A DNA stretch of 64,000 nt from WS-2 sp036507005 (GTDB taxonomy: Bacteria > Eisenbacteria > RBG-16-71-46), in assembly GCA_036507005.1 (NCBI GenBank), contig DASXQT010000077.1, positions 62,001 to 126,000 on the forward strand. Reading direction: 5' to 3'. The notes below the pieces were generated by a model that was given only the letters and a program-made list of their open reading frames with translations, was not told the origin of the DNA and made no database searches. Both the position numbers and the translations under genes were made by a program. Shown here piece after piece: positions 1-7,386 of this stretch (its first letter is position 1; each line of letters opens with the position of its first letter).

Positions 1-645
1 GGCGGAGAGAACGAGAACGATCTTGGTGGGCAGCGGCAGCTCGCCGCCGAAGTCGGAGAACATCTTGGCGAAGGTCGGAATGATGAAGATCAGCATGAAC
101 GCCGTGGCGCCCAGGGCCACGGTCAGCACCACCGCGGGGTAGACCATGGCGCTCTGGACCTTGCGCTTGAGGGCGTCGGCCTTCTCGATGTAGGTCGCCA
201 GCCGCATCAGGATCTCGTCCAGCACGCCGCCCGCCTCGCCCGCCGCCACCATGTTGCGGAACAGGTCGTCGTACACGTTCTTGTGCTTGCCGAGCGCGTC
301 GGACAGGGTCGAACCCGATTCCACCTCGCGGGTCACGTCGGCGATCACCCGCCCGAAGGACGGCTTGCTCGACTGCTTGGCGAGGATGTCCAGGCACTGC
401 ACCAGCGGCAGGCCCGCCGAGATCATGGTGGCGAACTGCCGCGTGAAGATCGCGAGGTCCTTGGTGGAGGCCGGCGAGCCGCCGAACTTCGGCAGCGCGA
501 AGCCTCCGGACTTCGACCGGACCGAGGTAACGAGGATCTTCCTCTTGCGGAGGACGTCCACCACCTCTTCCTGGCGGTTGACCTCGATCTCCCCCGACTG
601 GGATTCGCCCGCGAGCGTCCGTCCCTTCCACACGAAGACCGGCAT
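1..645 (-). CDS. pilC: Type IV pilus inner-membrane platform protein PilC (N-terminal part)
   Basis: The visible 215 residues begin MPVFVWKGRT and carry the GspF/PilC family pattern: a first cytoplasmic T2SSF domain with FTRQFATMISAGLPLVQCL and a Gly/Glu-rich turn (AAGEAGGVLDEIL), then the first membrane segment (VVLTVALGATAFMLIFIIP, near residues 175-195). The family is the inner-membrane platform on which PilB and PilT drive pilus extension and retraction. The ATG is preceded by a strong ribosome site (GGGAGGAA, 3 nt before the start). It lies 10 nt downstream of the pilT stop, so it is the third gene of a pilB-pilT-pilC operon. The C-terminal half lies beyond the window edge. Identification is secure; GspF of a type II system is the only real alternative, and PilT next door argues for pili. 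Confidence 0.93.
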   Translation of the reverse strand, partial: MPVFVWKGRTLAGESQSGEIEVNRQEEVVDVLRKRKILVTSVRSKSGGFALPKFGGSPASTKDLAIFTRQFATMISAGLPLVQCLDILAKQSSKPSFGRVIADVTREVESGSTLSDALGKHKNVYDDLFRNMVAAGEAGGVLDEILMRLATYIEKADALKRKVQSAMVYPAVVLTVALGATAFMLIFIIPTFAKMFSDFGGELPLPTKIVLVLSA

Positions 646-655
646 CGTTTCCTCC

Positions 656-1729
656 CTAGGCCGCGGCGCGCAGCACCTTGCCGAGCATGCCTTCCAATTC
701 GGTCCGGTCCGAGCTGCGTTCCATGGCCGCCTCCGGCGTGAGCTGCCGGTCGAGCACGGTCTGGAGCAGCGCCTGATTCATGGTCTGCATCCCAAACTTC
801 TGTCCCGCCTGCATCAGGCTGTAGATCTGATGGGTCTTCCCCTCCCGGACCACGGCCTTGATCGCGGGGGTGCACACCAGCACCTCGGGCACCATGACCC
901 GGCCCCCGCCGCGCCGCGGGATGAGCTGCTGGGTGATCACGCCCTCCAGCACGAACGCGAGCTGGGTGTGGATCTGGCGCTGCTGGTCGGCGGGGAACAC
1001 GTCCACGATGCGGTTCACCGCCTCGTACGTCGAGTTGGTGTGGAGCGTGGCGAACACCAGGTGGCCGGTCTCGGCGATGGTCACCGCCGCCGCGATCGTC
1101 TCCAGGTCCCGCATTTCGCCGATCAGGATCACGTCCGGGTCCTGGCGCAGCACGTACTTGAGCGCGGTCGGGAACGAGGCCGTGTCCGCGCCGACCTCGC
1201 GCTGGTTCACGATCCCCTTCTTGTGCTGGTGGATGTACTCGATCGGGTCCTCGATGGTGATGATGTGGCACTGGCGCGTGGAGTTGATCTTGTCCAGCAT
1301 CGCCGCGAGCGTGGTGCTCTTGCCGCAGCCGGTCGGGCCGGTGACCAGCACCAGGCCCTTCTGCCGGTTGGCGAACTCGCGCACCACCGGCGGCAGCCCG
1401 AGCTTCTCCATCGCCAGGATCTCGTAGGGGATCTGGCGGATCGCCACCGACACCACGCCGCGTTGCAGGAACACGTTCGAGCGGTAGCGCGACAGCCCCT
1501 TCACGCCGAAGGAGAAGTCGAGCTCCCGGGTGGTCTCGAAGCGCTTGCGCTGCTCATCGCTCATCACGCTGTAGGCGAGCTGGGCGGTGGTCTCGGGGGT
1601 GAGCACGTCGTACTCGGACGGGATGGTGGCGCCGTCGACCCGGAACACCGGCGGCACACCGGCCGTCAGGTGGAGATCCGAGGCCTTGCGGGTCACCATG
1701 TCCTCGAGCAGCTGTCTGAGGGTCACCAC
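656..1729 (-). CDS. pilT: Twitching motility retraction ATPase PilT
   Basis: A 357-residue hexameric ATPase, the normal family length, that powers pilus retraction at the inner membrane. It has the PilT N-terminal PAS-like region (KASDLHLTAGVPP, residues 15-27), Walker A GPTGCGKSTT (131-140), the Asp box (ITIEDPIEY), Walker B DPDVILIGEMRD and the His box HLVFATLHTN. PilB-type cysteines are absent, which separates it from the extension ATPase upstream. It sits between pilB (37 nt upstream) and pilC (10 nt downstream). The start MVTLRQLLEDM matches the usual PilT N-terminus. Very sure of the family. Confidence 0.96.
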   Translation of the reverse strand: MVTLRQLLEDMVTRKASDLHLTAGVPPVFRVDGATIPSEYDVLTPETTAQLAYSVMSDEQRKRFETTRELDFSFGVKGLSRYRSNVFLQRGVVSVAIRQIPYEILAMEKLGLPPVVREFANRQKGLVLVTGPTGCGKSTTLAAMLDKINSTRQCHIITIEDPIEYIHQHKKGIVNQREVGADTASFPTALKYVLRQDPDVILIGEMRDLETIAAAVTIAETGHLVFATLHTNSTYEAVNRIVDVFPADQQRQIHTQLAFVLEGVITQQLIPRRGGGRVMVPEVLVCTPAIKAVVREGKTHQIYSLMQAGQKFGMQTMNQALLQTVLDRQLTPEAAMERSSDRTELEGMLGKVLRAAA

Positions 1730-1766
1730 GTCGCGTCACTCCTTCCGCCCGTCGGGCGTTCCGCCG

Positions 1767-3458
1767 TCACATCTTGTCGGCGGCGGTCTCCTTGAGAATC
1801 TCTTCCGCAGTCGTCAGCCCGCGCTTGAGCTTCATCAGCCCGTCGCGACGCAGGGTGAGCATGCCCTCGCTCACCGCGGTCCGCTTGATCTCGGTCGCCG
1901 ACGCGCGCTCGAGCACCAGCTCGCGCAGGCGGCTCGTCAGCGGCATCACCTCGTACACGCCCTGGCGCCCGCGGTAGCCGGTGCCGCTGCAGTCCATGCA
2001 TCCCGCGCCCTGGCAGAACGTCCCGCCCGCGGCCTCCTCGGGGTCGAGCTGGAGCTCGCGCAGCACCTCGTCGTTGAGCGTGATCTGGCGCTTGCAGCCG
2101 TTGCACACCCGACGGACCAGGCGCTGGGCCAGCACCAGGTTCACGGAGGAGCACACCAGGAACGGCTCGATCCCCATGTCGACCATGCGGCCGATCGCGC
2201 TCGGGGCGTCGTTGGTGTGGAGCGTGGACAGCACCAGGTGTCCGGTGAGCGCCGCCTTGACCGCGATCGAAGCGGTGTCGAGGTCGCGGATCTCGCCCAC
2301 CATGATGATGTTGGGGTCCTGGCGCAGGAAGGCGCGCAGCGACGCGGCGAAGGTGAGACCCACGTCCTCGTTCACCAGCACCTGGTTGATGCCATCCAGG
2401 TTGTACTCGACCGGGTCCTCGGCGGTCATGACGTTGACCTCCGGGGTGTTCACGCGCGACAGCGCCGAGTAGAGCGTGGTGGTCTTGCCCGAGCCGGTCG
2501 GTCCGGTCACCAGCACCATGCCGTAGGGGTTGGCGATCGCGGACACGAACTCGCGCATCGACGCGGGCTCGAAGCCCAGCTTCTCGAGATCGATGTTGAG
2601 GTTGCCCTTGTCGAGGATTCGCATCACGATCTTCTCGCCGAAGATCGTGGGCAGCGACGAGACGCGCAGATCGATGGTGCGGCCCTGGACCTTGATCTTG
2701 ATGCGCCCGTCCTGGGGGACGCGGCGCTCCGCGATGTCGAGCTCGGCCATGATCTTGAGGCGCGAGATGATGGCGGCCTTGAACTTGAAGGGCGGCGACA
2801 TCATCTCGTGCAGCACGCCGTCGATCCGGAAGCGCACGCGGATCATGCGCTCGTAGGGCTCGAGGTGGATGTCCGAAGCGCCCTTCCGCACCGCGTCGAA
2901 GATCAGCGAGTTGACCAGCTTGACGATCGGCGCCTCGTCGGCGGCGGCGATCCCGGCGTCGTCGGCCTCGGCTTCCTCCTCGACGAGCGACAGATCCTCC
3001 TCGATACCCTTCATGACGTCCGCCATCGTGCCGGCGGAGTCGTAGGCGCGGTCGAGCGCGCGCTTGAGCGAGGCCTCGGAGGCGACGTGAGGGTCCACCT
3101 CGTAGCCGGTGATGAACTTGATGTCGTCGATCGCGAAGATGTTGGTCGGGTTCGCCATCGCGACCACCAGGCGCCGCCCGCTGCGCGACACGGGGAGCGC
3201 CATGAACTTGATCGCCACGTCCCCGGGGAGCAGCCGCACCACCCCGGGATCGGGGTCGTAGGACTTGAGGTCGATCGCCGGCGCCCCGTAGAAGCGCGAC
3301 AGGAACTCGAGGAGGGCCTCCTCGGTGATCGCGCCGATCTTGACCAGCGTGCCGGTGAGCCCCCCGCCGACGTTCTTCATCTGCTGGTGCGCCTTCGAGA
3401 GCGAGGCGGCGTCGATCAGGCGGGCTTCGATCAATTTCTGGCCTATGTCTTCGTGCAC
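1767..3458 (-). CDS. pilB: Type IV pilus assembly ATPase PilB
   Basis: Extension ATPase of the pilus machine. From the proposed GTG start (MHEDIGQKLIEARLID) it has 563 residues: an MshEN/GSPII_E N-terminal domain (about 1-150), an acidic linker (about 152-175), then the ATPase core with KGASDIHLEP, Walker A GPTGSGKTTT (319-328), Asp box MTAEDPVEY, Walker B PNIIMVGEIRD and His box HLVLSTLHTN. The zinc-binding Cys set typical of PilB/GspE is present (CNGC, then C-x4-C-x2-C). The open frame runs upstream to about 3611, but that stretch is Arg-rich and unlike any PilB, so the GTG at 3458 is preferred. The 248 bp upstream (3459-3706) shows no gene. Start is inferred; function is secure. Confidence 0.93.
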   Translation of the reverse strand: MHEDIGQKLIEARLIDAASLSKAHQQMKNVGGGLTGTLVKIGAITEEALLEFLSRFYGAPAIDLKSYDPDPGVVRLLPGDVAIKFMALPVSRSGRRLVVAMANPTNIFAIDDIKFITGYEVDPHVASEASLKRALDRAYDSAGTMADVMKGIEEDLSLVEEEAEADDAGIAAADEAPIVKLVNSLIFDAVRKGASDIHLEPYERMIRVRFRIDGVLHEMMSPPFKFKAAIISRLKIMAELDIAERRVPQDGRIKIKVQGRTIDLRVSSLPTIFGEKIVMRILDKGNLNIDLEKLGFEPASMREFVSAIANPYGMVLVTGPTGSGKTTTLYSALSRVNTPEVNVMTAEDPVEYNLDGINQVLVNEDVGLTFAASLRAFLRQDPNIIMVGEIRDLDTASIAVKAALTGHLVLSTLHTNDAPSAIGRMVDMGIEPFLVCSSVNLVLAQRLVRRVCNGCKRQITLNDEVLRELQLDPEEAAGGTFCQGAGCMDCSGTGYRGRQGVYEVMPLTSRLRELVLERASATEIKRTAVSEGMLTLRRDGLMKLKRGLTTAEEILKETAADKM

Positions 3459-3706
3459 GCGTGAGTTCCGTAGACGGTGCGCAGCTGCCCGGCGCAACCG
3501 GGGGACCGTGCCTCTGAGGGATCGGCAGGCGCTTCGGCCGACGGACGCGGGCAAGAATCGTCCGGCAGCCGACGCCCGTGCGCGGCCTTCCGCCCGCGCG
3601 TCGACCCGCATTCCTTATCGGCCTCGCGCGGGCCGACTGAAGCGGAAACTGCACGCTTGCAACGCCGACGGGATGGCGTTTTGCAACCGCGCGCCGCCTT
3701 CGGGAG

Positions 3707-4126
3707 TCAGCGCGCGGGGGCCTCGGGCGCTCCGACGCTCACGCGCGGCCGGAGCCGGGCGAGCAGGCGCGGCCCCACGCCGCGCACGGCGCGCAGCTCC
3801 TCGATCCGCCGGAACGGGCCGTTGCGCCGCCGGTGCTCGAGGATGCGGCGCGCGAGCACGGGGCCGATGCCGGGGAGCGCGTCGAGCTCGTCGGCCCCGG
3901 CCCGATTGAGGTCGAGCACCGGGCCTCCGCCCGATCGCGGCGTCGAGTCGGGCGCCGCGGAATCCGCGGCCGCCGCGCCGACCGCGGCGGAGTCGCGCGC
4001 GCGCTCCGCGGCGGCCGGCGGCGCCGCGCGGGGCCCGAGCGCGCGCCACAGGTCGTATCCGGCGCCGATCGCGAGCAGCAGCAGCACCACGAGCGCGCCC
4101 CGCCGCTCCGCGGAGTTGAGGGTCAC
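3707..4126 (-). CDS. ComEA-like helix-hairpin-helix DNA-binding protein
   Basis: A 139-residue protein with an N-terminal membrane anchor (ALVVLLLLAIGAGYDLW, about residues 10-26), an Ala/Ser/Asp-rich linker, and a C-terminal ComEA-type double helix-hairpin-helix: LDLNRAGADELDALPGIGPVLA followed by a second HhH unit, RAVRGVGPRLL. ComEA family proteins bind incoming DNA in the periplasm during natural transformation, often together with type IV pili such as those encoded just downstream here. The GTG at 4126 is chosen because AGGAG lies about 9 nt upstream. It is 34 nt behind the barrel gene, so probably the same transcript. The HhH domain could also serve a repair role, but the membrane anchor argues for ComEA. 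Confidence 0.82.
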   Translation of the reverse strand: MTLNSAERRGALVVLLLLAIGAGYDLWRALGPRAAPPAAAERARDSAAVGAAAADSAAPDSTPRSGGGPVLDLNRAGADELDALPGIGPVLARRILEHRRRNGPFRRIEELRAVRGVGPRLLARLRPRVSVGAPEAPAR

Positions 4127-4160
4127 CGGGCCGCTCTCCTCGCGGGGGCGGCTCGGCGAC

Positions 4161-5957
4161 TCAGTTGAAGAGCCTCCAGGCGATCCCGACCCGGAACTCG
4201 CGGCCCACGCCTTCCGCCTCGCGGCCGGTGGCCGAGTCGATCCAGGTCTCGGGCCGGATGCGGTCCTCGAGATTGCGCACGCGCACCGTGACCCGCGCGT
4301 CCCCCAGCCCGAACTCGCCGGCCAGGCCGGCACTCGCATAGCCCGGCAGGCGGCGCGGGACCGCGGCCTCGCTCTCGCGCGGGCCGATCGCTTCCATCTC
4401 CGCCCGCAGCGTGACGTCGAGATCCCCGCCGAACGCCTGGAAGCGCACCCCGGCGGACGCGCGCCCGCCGAACGACGGGTCCACGGCCGGCTGGAGCGCG
4501 CCCGGGTCGCGGGCGAGCGCGAAGCCCTCGAGCGCGCCGGACGCGCGCCGCCAGCGCCACGCGCCCGCCGCCGTGAGCAGGCCGAAATCGTAACGGCCGG
4601 GATCGGGCCTCAGCCCCGCGCGCAGCCACTGCTCCTCGAGCGGCAGGCGCGAGACGATCGCGCGGTCGCGGCTGGTCCCGAGCAGGAACGCGACGCGCGC
4701 GTCGAGCGAAGCGCCGGCGCTCGCGTCCACCTCGCAGCCCGCCACCCAGGTGCTCTGCAGGAAGGGGGCGACCCCGGGCGCGAGATCGGACCACACCGGG
4801 GCGAGCAGCCGCTCCAGCACCACGCGCCCCGAGAACGGCGCGACGTCGAAGCGGTACGCGGCCGATGGCGCCAGGTCCCAGCGATCGAGGGCGTCGTGGT
4901 GGCCGGCTCCGAGCGCGACCTCGAGCGTGCCCTCGCGCGCCTGCTGCGCGAGCCGCGCCGCCACCCAGAGCGTCTTCGCCCGGCGGTCGAACGCCGGGCC
5001 CTCCGTGCGCCGCACCCGGCTCTCGCTCCATTCCGCCCGCAGCGCGAGGTCGCGGCCCTCGCGCGAAGCACCGGCCTCGAGCGCGACCTGGTTGCGCTCG
5101 GCGTCGCGGCGCGACCAGGCGTACACGTCGCGGGCCGGGAGGAAGCTCTCCCCGACGGCGCGGTCGCGCGCCGCGGAGAGTGCGGCGCGGAGCCGGCCGG
5201 CGCTCACGCCGTAGCCGACCCACCCGCTCTCGGCCCGCAGCGCCTCCTCCTCGCCGCCCTTGAGGAGCGAGGCCACGCCGCGCTGGGCGTAGCCGCCCTC
5301 GAACGAGTGCCGCCCGCGCCGCAGCGTCCCCGAGCCTCCCCACAGGTGTGCGCCCGCGAGCGCGAGCCCGCCGCGCTCGCCGCGATCTCCCGAGAACGCG
5401 CCGACCCGCATCGCCCGGAGCGAATCGCCGCGCTCGATCGCGAGCCCGGTCTCGTCCAGGTCGAAGTCGCCGTTCAGCACGTGGAACATGGCGCGCGAGC
5501 GCGGCGCGGCCTGGCGGCCCGGCCCGGGGCGCACCCACGCGAGCGGCGCGTCGTAGCCGCCCAAGCCCGCGCCCTCGCCGGTGCTGACCTCGAGCGAGTC
5601 GCACCACGCCAGCGGCTCGAGCGCCGACGGGGCGCCGGGGAGCGCCGGATAGCGGATCCCGGTCACCGGGGCGGTCACGCCCCACGCGCCGCGCGCGAGC
5701 CCGGCCAGGACCCACGGGAACCCGGTGCCGAGCGCGGACCCCGGCGCGAAGCCCGGGCGCCCCGGTTCCCGCCACCACTCGGGCGCGTCGGCGACCGCCG
5801 TGCCCGCCACCGGCACGACGCCCGCGCCGGCCGCCTGCGCGCCGCCCCGCCCCGGGGCTAGCGCGAGGGCGAGAGCCGCGACCGGTAGTGCGAGAGCGCG
5901 CCCACCAGCGGGGTGCCGATCGCGGCGAACAGCGCGACGTTCGTGCCGACGTGCCAT
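4161..5957 (-). CDS. Putative outer-membrane beta-barrel protein, TonB-receptor-like but without plug
   Basis: About 598 residues. The N-terminus from ATG 5957 gives an Arg-rich n-region, a hydrophobic stretch (ALALPVAALALALA) and an Ala-x-Ala-type cleavage region (GGAQA), a Sec signal peptide. The mature part is rich in alternating-residue strands with Arg/Glu and aromatic residues, and ends in RVTVRVRNLEDRIRPE then a last strand finishing in Phe-Asn, as in TonB-dependent receptor barrels. I see no TonB box or plug domain. The start lies inside the preceding ECF-type gene, a 100-nt overlap; no other ATG or GTG lies close before the signal peptide. It may pair with that permease subunit for nutrient uptake, which is inference. 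Substrate unknown. Confidence 0.6.
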   Translation of the reverse strand: MARRHERRAVRRDRHPAGGRALALPVAALALALAPGRGGAQAAGAGVVPVAGTAVADAPEWWREPGRPGFAPGSALGTGFPWVLAGLARGAWGVTAPVTGIRYPALPGAPSALEPLAWCDSLEVSTGEGAGLGGYDAPLAWVRPGPGRQAAPRSRAMFHVLNGDFDLDETGLAIERGDSLRAMRVGAFSGDRGERGGLALAGAHLWGGSGTLRRGRHSFEGGYAQRGVASLLKGGEEEALRAESGWVGYGVSAGRLRAALSAARDRAVGESFLPARDVYAWSRRDAERNQVALEAGASREGRDLALRAEWSESRVRRTEGPAFDRRAKTLWVAARLAQQAREGTLEVALGAGHHDALDRWDLAPSAAYRFDVAPFSGRVVLERLLAPVWSDLAPGVAPFLQSTWVAGCEVDASAGASLDARVAFLLGTSRDRAIVSRLPLEEQWLRAGLRPDPGRYDFGLLTAAGAWRWRRASGALEGFALARDPGALQPAVDPSFGGRASAGVRFQAFGGDLDVTLRAEMEAIGPRESEAAVPRRLPGYASAGLAGEFGLGDARVTVRVRNLEDRIRPETWIDSATGREAEGVGREFRVGIAWRLFN

Positions 5958-6388
5958 AGCGAGAACGGGATCCCTCCGAGCAACGTGAGCCGGACCTGAC
6001 CGAGGAGGTAGCCGGTCGCGAGGTTGGTGACGAGATCGAAGAACAGGGTGACGACCGCCCCGGTGAGCGCGAGCGTGAGGGCGCGCACCGGCGCGGGCGT
6101 TCTCGCGATCGCCACGGACGCGAGCACCCCTCCCGCCACGCCCGCGCCGATCTCGCCCACCACCTGCGACACCGTGATCAGCGGCTGCGCGGCGCCGTAG
6201 GGGTTGAGCAGCGAGAACACCAGCATCATGATCGCCGCGGTCAGCGCCCCGTCGCGCGCGCCCAGCAGGATCCCGGCGCAGAACGCCGTGAAGGTCAGGA
6301 CCTCGAAGTTGGGAATGGTCTCCGCGTACGCTCCGGTGAGCCCCGCGGCCGTGAGGAGCGCCGCGTAGGACAGGCGACGCATGGACAC
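5858..6388 (-). CDS. ECF-type transporter S component (substrate-capture membrane protein)
   Basis: A 176-residue, very hydrophobic protein with five to six membrane segments. The pattern FEVLTFTAFCAGILLGARDGALTA... and later QVVGEIGAGVAGGVL resembles energy-coupling-factor S components, small integral-membrane proteins that bind vitamins or cobalt and work with a shared ATPase module encoded elsewhere. GTG at 6388 and ATG at 6382 are both possible starts. The gene ends inside the following outer-membrane barrel gene, suggesting translational coupling. Which vitamin or metal it binds cannot be told from the sequence. A general unknown membrane protein is the alternative. Confidence 0.6.
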   Translation of the reverse strand: MSMRRLSYAALLTAAGLTGAYAETIPNFEVLTFTAFCAGILLGARDGALTAAIMMLVFSLLNPYGAAQPLITVSQVVGEIGAGVAGGVLASVAIARTPAPVRALTLALTGAVVTLFFDLVTNLATGYLLGQVRLTLLGGIPFSLWHVGTNVALFAAIGTPLVGALSHYRSRLSPSR

Positions 6389-6454
6389 CGGCTGGGGTGC
6401 GATCGGAGGGGTTCTCCGCGGGAGCGTGCCGAACGGGGGCGGACGGGAGCCGGC

Positions 6455-6483
6455 AGAGTAGCCGCGGCTTCACCCCGGGTCAA
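6455..6483 (-). promoter_or_regulatory. Sigma70-like promoter for the S component / barrel / ComEA-like genes
   Basis: On the minus strand TTGACC (-35) is separated by 17 bp from TACTCT (-10). Transcription would begin about 60 nt before the GTG start at 6388. The -35 hexamer and spacing match three other promoters in this window. Confidence 0.5.
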
Positions 6484-6540
6484 CGCGGGTGGGATGCGCG
6501 GTGCGATGCGGGCGGCGACCGGCCGCGCCGCCGCGCCTGC

Positions 6541-7386
6541 TCAGCCCCGGAGGCCGGCGGCCCGCTTGAGCGCGGCGAGCGCCCGCGCGGGCACCGGCAG
6601 ATCCCCGAGGTCGGCGCTGCGGCCCGGGCCGTGGAAATCGGAGCCGCCGGTCTCGAGCAGACCGAGGCGCGAGGCCAGCGCCTGGTAGCGACGCACGGTG
6701 ATCGGGTTGTGCTGCGGATGCCACACCTCGATGCCGCGCAGGCCGTGGGACGCGAGCCCCTCGACCACGGAGTCCACCAGCCCGGCGCCGGGATGCGCGA
6801 GCACGCTCACGCCGCCCGCGCCGTGGATCAGGGCGATGGCCTCCTCCGGTGGGAACGCAGGGCGCGGCACGAACGCCAGGCCGCGCGAGCCCAGCAAGCG
6901 GCGGAACGCGTCCTCGGCGCTCTCCGCGTGCCCGGCCCTCACCAGCGCCTCGGCGAGGTGCGGGCGTCCCACCACGCCCTCGCCGGCGATCTCGAACACC
7001 TCGTCGGCCTCGACCGGAGCCCCGAGCTCGCGCAGGCGCTCCACCATGAGCAGCATGCGCTCGCGGCGCTCCTCGCGGAAGCGCGCGAGGCGAGTCGCGA
7101 GCTCCTGGCTCGAGGCATCGAGGTAGTAGCCGAGGATGTGGAGATCGAGCCCGCCGTGGCTGGTCGAGACCTCGATCCCCGGCACCAGCTCGAGGTCCGT
7201 CCCCGCCGCCGCGCCCGCCGCGGGCAGCGCTTCGACCGAGTCGTGGTCGGTGATCGAGAGCGCTCCGACGCCGCGCGCGACCGCGCGCTGCACCAGCGCG
7301 GCGGGCGCCAGGTCGCCGTCGCTGAAGGTGGTGTGGGCGTGAAGGTCGATCCGGCGGCCGCCCTGGGCGGCGGGCGGCCCGCCCAT
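6541..7386 (-). CDS. PHP-domain metal-dependent phosphoesterase (YciV/TrpH family)
   Basis: A 281-residue protein with the PHP metal-binding motifs: RIDLHAHTTFSDGD near the N-terminus, SITDHDSVEALPAA, LVPGIEVS, VLAHPGAG and GGSDFHGPG near the C-terminus. The arrangement matches the RNase AM/YciV (TrpH) group, which hydrolyse 3',5'-bisphosphonucleosides or trim the 5' ends of RNA. The ATG shares one base with the stop of the TPR gene upstream (TGATG), so it is translationally coupled and is the last gene of the long hut-containing train. The family is clear; the natural substrate is inferred from relatives. Confidence 0.85.
   Translation of the reverse strand: MGGPPAAQGGRRIDLHAHTTFSDGDLAPAALVQRAVARGVGALSITDHDSVEALPAAGAAAGTDLELVPGIEVSTSHGGLDLHILGYYLDASSQELATRLARFREERRERMLLMVERLRELGAPVEADEVFEIAGEGVVGRPHLAEALVRAGHAESAEDAFRRLLGSRGLAFVPRPAFPPEEAIALIHGAGGVSVLAHPGAGLVDSVVEGLASHGLRGIEVWHPQHNPITVRRYQALASRLGLLETGGSDFHGPGRSADLGDLPVPARALAALKRAAGLRG

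Noticed and set aside
3620..3700. TTGCA-containing elements upstream of pilB considered as a sigma54 promoter
   Set aside because: The required GG and GC dinucleotides are not found at 10-bp spacing with the flanking consensus; too weak to call.
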